Below, one piece after another: positions 58,230 to 64,000 of a stretch of 64,000 bases of DNA. Positions within the stretch are counted from its first letter, which is position 1; each line of letters begins with the position of its first letter. Location of the stretch: positions 124,001 through 188,000 of the forward strand of contig DASPIB010000001.1 in NCBI GenBank assembly GCA_035629335.1. The letters run 5' to 3'. Source of the DNA: Verrucomicrobiia bacterium (lineage in GTDB: Bacteria; Patescibacteriota; Saccharimonadia; Saccharimonadales; Saccharimonadaceae). The notes under the pieces were generated by a model. It ran no database searches. It had not been told where the DNA came from and was given only the letters and a program-made list of their open reading frames with translations. The translations under genes were made by a program, and so were the position numbers.

Positions 58230-58285
58230 CGCCTCCTCTTGCTGTTATTGCCATCTGGGGGATGGACAACAGGCAAGAGGAGGCG
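58230..58285 (-). terminator. Long composite hairpin terminator
   Basis: CGCCTCCTCTTGC/GCAAGAGGAGGCG (13 bp) with inner pairs TGTT/AACA and CCAT/ATGG. It ends the minus-strand gene at 58302. Confidence 0.7.
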
Positions 58286-58301
58286 GGGTGGAAGGTTCGG
58301 C

Positions 58302-58658
58302 TTACGCCACCTTGACTGTCACGTGGCCAGGATAAATCAGACTGCAGTGCGCTTCGAAGAGCTTAGTGGCGCCATCGAAGCGGCAGCTGGCCTGAGTCCA
58401 GCCGTCGGGGGTCTCGATGATTTTGCAGCTCATCCACACTTCATGGACGAGCCTCGTGCAAGTTCGCACAACCAGTTTGCCGCCAAAAGTCACTTGACCG
58501 GCAGCATTCAGTTCGTAAGTGCTGGAGAGTTCAATCACCCTAAATACGAGGTATCCTGCAGCTTGTGCGGCAGCCTGGACCATTTCGGTGGCTGCGCGCT
58601 CAACTTCAGCACGCTCCACTTCGCAGTGAGACGGCATCGATAACACCAGCGGTGCCAT
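58302..58658 (-). CDS. Hypothetical protein, 118 aa
   Basis: A soluble protein with an alanine-rich helix (AEVERAATEMVQAAAQAAGY) then a beta-rich half with four Cys. The ATG follows GGGAG. Single gene with terminator. No family recognised. Confidence 0.6.
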   Translation of the reverse strand: MAPLVLSMPSHCEVERAEVERAATEMVQAAAQAAGYLVFRVIELSSTYELNAAGQVTFGGKLVVRTCTRLVHEVWMSCKIIETPDGWTQASCRFDGATKLFEAHCSLIYPGHVTVKVA

Positions 58659-58797
58659 GGTTGACTCCCTTTCATCCCAGATAGGTAGTATGCCACCTGT
58701 CTTTGCTATAATAACACAAAAATATGAAATGACAACAAAGTATTATTGACTTTAATAAGATTATATTTTATTCTAAAAAACGACCTAAGGAGTGGTA

Positions 58798-59211
58798 ATG
58801 GCTACAACATCGCTGAAAGTATTGGTTGTTGACGATCTTAGGACAATCCGGTTCGCTAGTGAATATGAGGTAGTGTACGCTCGCACTGTGGTGGCAGCTG
58901 CAGTGGCAATGACCAAGAGTCATTTCGATCTGGTGCTGTTGGACCACGATTTGGGACCAGACGAAGTCAAGCGGCTGGTTACCTTTATCGAAAAAAGACA
59001 TTTCGACGGTACGCCACTCAGTGTCGGCGAATTCTGGATTGTCAGCGACAACCCCGTCGCGCACCAGCAATTCCCCGCGCTGCGCCGGCTTGGCTACCGA
59101 GTGGCGAGCGGGTCCGGGCCCGGGATCATCGATCGAGAGGAGACGACCTACTGGGCGACTATTGCCCGCGAAGTCGATGAAGCTAACAGCCCATTTGGCG
59201 CCGGGCTGTAA
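58798..59211 (+). CDS. Receiver-like (cREC-type) protein
   Basis: 137 aa. KVLVVDDLRTIRF and FDLVLLDHDLGPDE match the receiver fold with the LDHDLG motif of the cyclic-phosphate-processing receiver (cREC) group; FWIVSDNPVAHQQFPALRRL supplies the next strand. Not paired with a kinase, so classical two-component signalling is unlikely. ATG 58798 is set by AAGGAG. Confidence 0.7.
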   Translation: MATTSLKVLVVDDLRTIRFASEYEVVYARTVVAAAVAMTKSHFDLVLLDHDLGPDEVKRLVTFIEKRHFDGTPLSVGEFWIVSDNPVAHQQFPALRRLGYRVASGSGPGIIDREETTYWATIAREVDEANSPFGAGL

Positions 59212-59311
59212 GCGCACCACTCGCGTGACTTCGCTGGATAACGGCGTGTTTGGCGTCCGGCAGCATGGCGGTGGTGAGATTTGCTTCACTACCGCCATTT
59301 AAAATAAAAAG

Positions 59312-59347
59312 CTGCCTGTAGCACGGACAACACCGTGCTACAGGCAG
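59312..59347. terminator. Perfect 15-bp terminator hairpin
   Basis: CTGCCTGTAGCACGG/CCGTGCTACAGGCAG around a 6-nt loop. Confidence 0.75.
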
Positions 59348-59420
59348 TTAGAACAGCCGCACCCGAGGAACTAGGTTCACCTTCCACTAGGAAGTTTAAG
59401 TGCTTTCTCTAAGCTGATCA

Positions 59421-59813
59421 TTAATCTGGCTGATGAGCGCTGCTGGAGACATCTTGTACAAGCAGCAAAAATCTTTCTAGTCCCTGGCCGTTAAGACGAA
59501 AGCCATGCGTGAACATTTCTCTAATATAGGGCTCCTTTACGGTTGCAAGGAAATTTGCCGCTCCTTTAACGTTTCGAGCGAGTTCACTTCTAACACTTGC
59601 GCTCGGATTGCGAGCGGCTTCAGCACGCTGTGCAATCTCGGCTAGCGCCTTAAGCTGGCGATTGTAACGCTTGATGATGAGAGTGCCAAGCTCGACGTAA
59701 TTTGGACCTGACCGCACCATGCCGCTCGGTTGTTGCTTTTGAGAAAAGACGTACTTTCCTAGTTCAACCTTGACCTCAACGACCGTCTTGGGTATCTGAA
59801 AAGCCTTAGTCAT
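59421..59813 (-). CDS. Hypothetical protein, 130 aa
   Basis: A soluble helical protein (RQLKALAEIAQRAEAARNPS). The ATG is preceded by GAGGAG. No family recognised. Confidence 0.6.
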   Translation of the reverse strand: MTKAFQIPKTVVEVKVELGKYVFSQKQQPSGMVRSGPNYVELGTLIIKRYNRQLKALAEIAQRAEAARNPSASVRSELARNVKGAANFLATVKEPYIREMFTHGFRLNGQGLERFLLLVQDVSSSAHQPD

Positions 59814-59953
59814 GCCAACTCCTCGCTCTACTATGGGCGAGTCTTATAATACCACAATAATCAACAGCATTGCTCTGTAGTTTACAAACAAACTTTGCTA
59901 TGATGGCTTGTAGCGAAAGCTTTTTAATGTGGCCTAAAACGCAGAAATTATAT

Positions 59954-60517
59954 ATGAAATATCATTATCAGTACGGGATTATTAAGGACAAAAAGGGAAG
60001 AAAAGGCTTAAAAATAGCGACTTTTATGATGCTATTTTTAGTGGTTGGCGGCTACGTGGGCTTTTTATCGGTGTTACCGGCTGCCGGCGGTTGGGTATTT
60101 GCTAATCAAAAGGCTGTCACTGAAAAAGTGCGCACTGTGGCGCCAGGTGTCGAGGGCGACCAACTGTATATTCCGAAGATAAACGTTCAGCTTTCACAAG
60201 ATAGCCGGCACGCTACTTTTGAAGGCGATGTCAACAATTCCCTGCGCGTTACGGCACCAGCTTTAAGCCTACAAATTACTCCACGGCAAACGCTCGAAGC
60301 GTCGCCATTTGCGCGGCTCGGGCAGTTGCGGGTAGGGGATGAAATTTTTATAGACCAAGGCGACACGCGCTACGCCTACCGCATAACCGATAAAAAAGAC
60401 ACCGCCACGCTCCAGCTTTCGAGCTCTGATGCTTCGCAGAAAGTTTTTGCGGAAAAGATTGGGGTGATTGCCTGGACAAACGCGGGGCCAACTTTGCAGC
60501 TTCCGGAAGAAGAATAA
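59954..60517 (+). CDS. Sortase-like membrane protein without catalytic His and Cys
   Basis: 187 aa. One TM segment (about 20-45) is followed by a sortase-type beta barrel: LYIPKINVQ, then FARLGQLRVGDEIFIDQGD and RYAYRITDKKD. The usual His (in the T-L-x-G-H region) and the TLxTC Cys are missing; the segment after the barrel strand ends at LQLPEEE. Either a degenerate sortase or a non-enzymatic barrel. Start at ATG 59954 gives a short basic cytoplasmic tail. Confidence 0.65.
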   Translation: MKYHYQYGIIKDKKGRKGLKIATFMMLFLVVGGYVGFLSVLPAAGGWVFANQKAVTEKVRTVAPGVEGDQLYIPKINVQLSQDSRHATFEGDVNNSLRVTAPALSLQITPRQTLEASPFARLGQLRVGDEIFIDQGDTRYAYRITDKKDTATLQLSSSDASQKVFAEKIGVIAWTNAGPTLQLPEEE

Positions 60518-60530
60518 TCACTGCTACATA

Positions 60531-60570
60531 AAAACAGCTCCGCGATCTAACGGCAGGTGGAGCTGTTTTA
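60531..60570. terminator. Bidirectional terminator
   Basis: AAAACAGCTCC/GGAGCTGTTTT, 11 bp, between convergent genes. Confidence 0.8.
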
Positions 60571-60582
60571 CTAGCTGAAGGC

Positions 60583-62106
60583 TCAGATCTCGCGGAAAGT
60601 TTCGATCTCAGCGCCAAGGCTATTCAGCCGGTTGGCAAAATCTTCGTAACCGCGGTTAATCGAATAAACATCACGCAGAATTGACGCGCCAGGAGCGGCA
60701 AGCATGGCAAGCAAAATCACTACCGAAGGCCGCAGCGCAGGTGGCGCAATTACCTCAGCTGGTTTCCATTTAGTGGGGCCTGAAATATACACGCGGTGTG
60801 GGTCCACCATCTCAATTCGAGCATTTAATTTGCTAAGCTCGGTGAAGTAAATGGCGCGGTTTTCGTACGACCAGTCGTGTAGTAAGGTCCGGCCATGAGC
60901 CACGGTGGCAATCAGGCCGAGGAAGGGCAGGTTGTCCATATTAACCCCAGGGAAGGGCATACTGTGGAGCTTGTCTTTTGGTGCGCGTAGCTCAGAGTGC
61001 TTGAGGGTAATATCGACTAAACGAGCATGGCCGTTACGGGCGGTGTATTCGGGGCTGCGCTCGTATTCGAGGCCCATGCCTTCAAGCACCGCTAGTTCGA
61101 TTTCGGTAAATTCAATCGGTACGCGCTGAATAGTAATTTCTGAATCAGTAACAATGCCAGCGGCAATTAAGCTCATGGCTTCAATTGGGTCTTCGCTGGG
61201 GTAATATTCAACGTCGGTATCGATATGCTTTACACCGGTGATACGGAGGGTAGTAGTGCCGATACCCTCAATTGTTACGCCAAGTTTTTGCAAAAAGTAG
61301 CAAACATCCTGCACCATATAGTTAGGACTGGCGTTACGGATGGTGACGGTGCCGTCGTAAAGGGCGGCCGCCATAATTACATTTTCGGTAACCGTGTCGC
61401 CACGTTCGGTCAGCAGAATCGTTTTTTCAACTCGGGTTGGTTCAACGGTGGCGTCATAATAATCCGAGGTGGCTTCAACGTGCAGGCCAAATGGAGCCAG
61501 GCCGGTCATGTGCGGCTCAACCGTCCGCGTGCCGAGGCTACAGCCACCAGCAAACGGCAGCTTAAATGAATCGTATTGGTGCAAGAGTGGCCCAAGGAAC
61601 ATAATAATGCTTCGGGTGCGCTTTGCAGCTTCAATATCCATGTTCTCGAGGTCAAGCACTTTTGGCGGAATAATCTCGAGGTCGTTTGATTTACCAATCC
61701 AGCGAACTTTCACGCCGATACTTTGCAGCACTTCGATTATGCGGTTGACTTCTTCAATGCGGGCGACGCGGCGGAAGACCGTCTTCCCTTTGTTTAAAAG
61801 CGCGGCGCACAGTAGGCCGACAGCTGCGTTTTTGCTAGTTTTTACCTCAATACTGCCGGATAGCTTTTTGCCACCGTTAATTCTAAAATTGAGCGTTCCT
61901 CGATTAAGGGCAATAATTTCACTATTTAAAACGTCGCTAATGCGCGCCAACATTTCCATGCTGAGGTTTTGGCCGCCGCTTTCAATGCGGTTGACGGCGC
62001 TTTGACTAGTGCCAAGAGCCTGCGCTAGCTCCTGCTGGGTCATGCCGCGATTAATGCGGTTTTTCTGAATAAGTTTACCGATCTTGAGTTTGTAATCTTT
62101 TTCCAT
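60583..62106 (-). CDS. murA: HTH-MurA fusion: UDP-GlcNAc 1-carboxyvinyltransferase with N-terminal XRE domain
   Basis: 507 aa. Residues 8-62 are a complete XRE helix-turn-helix (IQKNRINRGMTQQELAQALG, TSQSAVNRIES). From residue 75 a full EPSP-synthase-fold MurA follows, with GSIEVKTSKNAAV and the catalytic Cys189 in AGGCSLGTRTVEPH. It catalyses the first committed step of peptidoglycan synthesis. A 12-nt palindrome lies 8 nt before the ATG, so the HTH may control its own gene. Confidence 0.94.
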   Translation of the reverse strand: MEKDYKLKIGKLIQKNRINRGMTQQELAQALGTSQSAVNRIESGGQNLSMEMLARISDVLNSEIIALNRGTLNFRINGGKKLSGSIEVKTSKNAAVGLLCAALLNKGKTVFRRVARIEEVNRIIEVLQSIGVKVRWIGKSNDLEIIPPKVLDLENMDIEAAKRTRSIIMFLGPLLHQYDSFKLPFAGGCSLGTRTVEPHMTGLAPFGLHVEATSDYYDATVEPTRVEKTILLTERGDTVTENVIMAAALYDGTVTIRNASPNYMVQDVCYFLQKLGVTIEGIGTTTLRITGVKHIDTDVEYYPSEDPIEAMSLIAAGIVTDSEITIQRVPIEFTEIELAVLEGMGLEYERSPEYTARNGHARLVDITLKHSELRAPKDKLHSMPFPGVNMDNLPFLGLIATVAHGRTLLHDWSYENRAIYFTELSKLNARIEMVDPHRVYISGPTKWKPAEVIAPPALRPSVVILLAMLAAPGASILRDVYSINRGYEDFANRLNSLGAEIETFREI

Positions 62107-62113
62107 AGTTCTT

Positions 62114-62125
62114 ATGATATATCAT
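62114..62125 (-). promoter_or_regulatory. Palindromic operator candidate in front of HTH-murA
   Basis: ATGATATATCAT is a perfect 12-nt palindrome immediately upstream of the start, overlapping the likely promoter. Confidence 0.5.
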
Positions 62126-62147
62126 GTATGAGATTAGATCAAGTAAA

Positions 62148-62176
62148 AGGTGGTGAGTTGCGATAACTCACCACCT
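62148..62176 (-). terminator. Terminator of the 63-aa gene
   Basis: AGGTGGTGAGTT/AACTCACCACCT, perfect 12 bp with a 5-nt loop and, on the minus strand, TTTTACTTG after it. Confidence 0.85.
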
Positions 62177-62184
62177 CGGCAGGA

Positions 62185-62376
62185 TTATGGTTTTTGCGGC
62201 ATACCGTACTGCGCCATAAGAATTGCAGTTAGCGCTCGATCAGCGGTGATAGCGTCTGAAAAATCCTTGACGGGGATTGCTTTAAGCGCTTCATCGATGG
62301 CGGTATCAGTAAGTTGCGGCCACTTTTCTTTGGCTTGTTCGCGGAGTCTCGTGATGATGTACTCGGGAAGAGACAC
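62185..62376 (-). CDS. Hypothetical protein, 63 aa
   Basis: A helical small protein (LPEYIITRLREQAKEKWPQL). Initiates at GTG 62376, fixed by AGGAGG 6 nt upstream. Own terminator. No family recognised. Confidence 0.65.
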   Translation of the reverse strand: MSLPEYIITRLREQAKEKWPQLTDTAIDEALKAIPVKDFSDAITADRALTAILMAQYGMPQKP

Positions 62377-62536
62377 TCGTAACCTCCTGTTGCGCCGTTT
62401 GACTACAAGTACCTATCTTATCGCTCATTGGATCACTTGTCAAACATAATTAAAAATAAAAAAGCTACGCGTTCAGTTGACAAGAGGAGGAACGACATAG
62501 AAGCACCACAGAAGTAAAAGGCGACCTCCAATATGA

Positions 62537-62582
62537 TATACTAATACTTATGTTATAGCCTGTTCGTTCACATTAGTATAAT
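62537..62582 (+). promoter_or_regulatory. glyA promoter region with inverted repeat
   Basis: TATACTAAT (62537-62545) and ATTAGTATA (62572-62580) are inverted copies; TATAAT at 62577-62582 overlaps the second. Operator or leader stem possible. TATACT in the first copy could be another -10. Confidence 0.5.
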
Positions 62583-62601
62583 CTGTAAATAGGATATTTT
62601 T

Positions 62602-63873
62602 ATGAACGATACTTCAATTTTTGAACTTATAGCTGCCGAAAAGCAGCGCCAACAAGACGGTTTAGAACTAATCCCGTCGGAGAATTACGTCAGTACCGAG
62701 GTACTGACGGCACTTGGCAGTGTGCTAACAAACAAATATTCCGAAGGCTATCCAGGACGGCGTTATTATGGGGGGCAAATCAATACCGATAAAATCGAGA
62801 ACCTGGCAATCGAACGGGCAAAGCAGTTGTTTAAAGCCGATCACGCTAATGTTCAGCCACATTCGGGTGCCCAAGCCAACGAAGCGGCGTACCACGCTTG
62901 GCTGCAGCCAGGCGATACCGTGTTGGCTATGGATTTATCTCATGGCGGGCACTTAACTCACGGGCACCCGGTAACAGTGCTCGCCAAGCAGTACAACTTT
63001 GTGCGTTACGGCATGAAAGATGTCGAAACCGGCGAGATTGATTTTGTGGCGCTGCGCGAACTAGCCTTGAAACACAAACCCAAGATCATTTTGGCGGGTT
63101 TTAGCGCCTATCCCCGTGAATTAGAGTATGCTAAATTCGCCGAGATTGGCCGCGAGGTCGGAGCAGTGCTCATGGCCGATATGGCTCACATTGCCGGATT
63201 AATCGTTGGTGGCGTGGCTAATAACCCGTTTGACTACGGCTTTCATATTATTACCACCACAACGCATAAAACCTTGCGCGGCCCACGCGGCGGCATGATA
63301 TTAAGCCGAGGCGTTGTAGGCAATCCGTTAAAAAAACCTGAATATACGGTCGAGAATTTACCCACAATAATTGACCGCACGGTTTTTCCTGGTGTGCAAG
63401 GCGGCCCGCATATGCACGTGATTGCTGCGAAGGCGGTTAGTTTTTATGAGGCTCTGCAGCCAGGTTTTAAAGATTACGCTGCCCAAATTGTGAAGAATGC
63501 CAAAGTTTTGGCCGATGAGCTTATGAAACGCGGCTTCAAGCTGGTGACGAATGGCACAGATAATCACCTGATTCTAGCCGATGTCCATACCAGTTTTGGA
63601 ATTGATGGCGCTGTCGCCGAAGAAGCGCTCGATGCGATTGGCCTGACACTTAATAAAAATTCTATTCCTGGCGACACCTTACCACCATTCCGTCCTAGTG
63701 GCATTCGGCTTGGGACACCAGCTTTAACTACCCGTGGCCTACGCGAAGAGCATATGCCGCAGCTTGCGGAATGGTTACTGCAAGTTATGCAGAGTCCTTC
63801 GGATATGAAAAAACTCGCCAAACTTCGTGAAGAAGTGCGCGAGTTGGTGCGACAGTTTCCGTTGCCGTATTAA
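62602..63873 (+). CDS. glyA: Serine hydroxymethyltransferase
   Basis: 423 aa PLP enzyme that interconverts serine and glycine with tetrahydrofolate. SENYVS, YSEGYPGRRYYGG, HSGAQAN, and the PLP-lysine segment TTTTHKTLRGPRGG are all conserved, and the length is normal. An AGGAT precedes the ATG. Confidence 0.98.
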   Translation: MNDTSIFELIAAEKQRQQDGLELIPSENYVSTEVLTALGSVLTNKYSEGYPGRRYYGGQINTDKIENLAIERAKQLFKADHANVQPHSGAQANEAAYHAWLQPGDTVLAMDLSHGGHLTHGHPVTVLAKQYNFVRYGMKDVETGEIDFVALRELALKHKPKIILAGFSAYPRELEYAKFAEIGREVGAVLMADMAHIAGLIVGGVANNPFDYGFHIITTTTHKTLRGPRGGMILSRGVVGNPLKKPEYTVENLPTIIDRTVFPGVQGGPHMHVIAAKAVSFYEALQPGFKDYAAQIVKNAKVLADELMKRGFKLVTNGTDNHLILADVHTSFGIDGAVAEEALDAIGLTLNKNSIPGDTLPPFRPSGIRLGTPALTTRGLREEHMPQLAEWLLQVMQSPSDMKKLAKLREEVRELVRQFPLPY

Positions 63874-63880
63874 AGGTGGT

Positions 63881-63924
63881 GCATGCTGATGAGCGGCGAT
63901 GTAGCATGCCGCTCATCAGTATGC
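63881..63924. terminator. Bidirectional terminator after glyA
   Basis: GCATGCTGATGAGCGGC/GCCGCTCATCAGTATGC, 17 bp with one G-U pair. Confidence 0.75.
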
Positions 63925-63933
63925 GAGGCGCCG

Positions 63934-64000
63934 TTAGCGGTGCCAAGACGGGCGCTGAAGTTTATCGGCCGTCTTTTCCCACTCCGCTTCCTGCTTATTG
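63934..64000 (-). CDS. 3' end of an unidentified minus-strand gene
   Basis: A frame enters from the right edge and ends with ADKLQRPSWHR-stop (stop at 63936-63934). Placed directly behind the shared terminator, as for other convergent pairs here. Too short to identify. Confidence 0.45.
   Translation of the reverse strand, partial: NKQEAEWEKTADKLQRPSWHR

Noticed and set aside
18727-60570. Integron-like attC sites at the many hairpins between small genes
   Set aside because: The hairpins differ in sequence, lack attC core boxes and fit intrinsic terminators; no integron integrase seen.
1-64000. CRISPR array or Cas genes
   Set aside because: No regularly spaced repeats and no Cas-like proteins.
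1-64000. UGA recoded as glycine, as in some other CPR lineages
   Set aside because: UGA ends well-defined genes here (for example kwaA at 33022-33024 and the serine recombinase), and conserved proteins contain no in-frame UGA.

Overview
The window reads like a chromosomal segment of a small-genome Patescibacterium (CPR), most probably a Saccharibacterium (TM7). Supporting signs are dense packing, one-gene-per-function recombination genes, a type IV pilus operon, a ComEC with no C-terminal metallo-beta-lactamase domain, a short TsaB, a MurT/GatD pair, and UGA used as an ordinary stop. The taxonomic call is an inference; there is no rRNA in the window.

Layout. 0-24 kb is core chromosome: DUF192 and membrane proteins, tRNA-Lys, comEC, yebC, a secreted cysteine-repeat protein, ruvC-ruvA-ruvB, a PH-domain membrane protein, a pilin, recA-recX, a seven-gene minus-strand type IV pilus operon (pilB, pilC, pilM, pilN, pilO, a small membrane protein, a PRC-barrel protein), tsaE-tsaB, rny and nudix. 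DNA uptake genes (comEC, pilus) and recombination genes (recA, recX, ruvABC) are therefore neighbours.

24.2-34.2 kb is a visibly more A+T-rich integrated element at tRNA-Pro. It has a large serine recombinase whose reading frame ends antisense through the tRNA, an overlapping 59-aa excisionase-like HTH protein that is easily missed, a candidate structured RNA with an intrinsic terminator, three very small proteins, and a defence cargo. The cargo is a C5-cytosine methyltransferase, an NgoFVII-type (phospholipase-D-fold) restriction enzyme, a Z1-domain P-loop ATPase and a Vsr endonuclease in one tight operon, followed by a KwaA/KwaB (Kiwa) pair.

34.3-64 kb returns to chromosome. It holds many single small hypothetical genes with strong Shine-Dalgarno sites and strong hairpin terminators, mixed with recognisable genes: ClpP-like protease, PlsC-like acyltransferase, two alpha/beta hydrolases, AlkA-type glycosylase, GatD/MurT, a membrane-anchored double-AAA Clp protein, a VIT1/CCC1 transporter, a beta-lactamase-fold protein, a PadR regulator, an MFS transporter, a PRA-PH/MazG-like protein, tRNA-Arg, tRNA-Gly, tRNA-His, a sortase-like protein without catalytic residues, an HTH-MurA fusion and glyA.

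Gene control. More than a dozen genes have a -10 hexamer exactly 6-7 nt before the ATG, implying leaderless mRNAs; many accessory genes instead have a clear Shine-Dalgarno site. Between ruvA and ruvB lies a three-way-junction inverted repeat whose only mismatches become G-U pairs on the minus strand.
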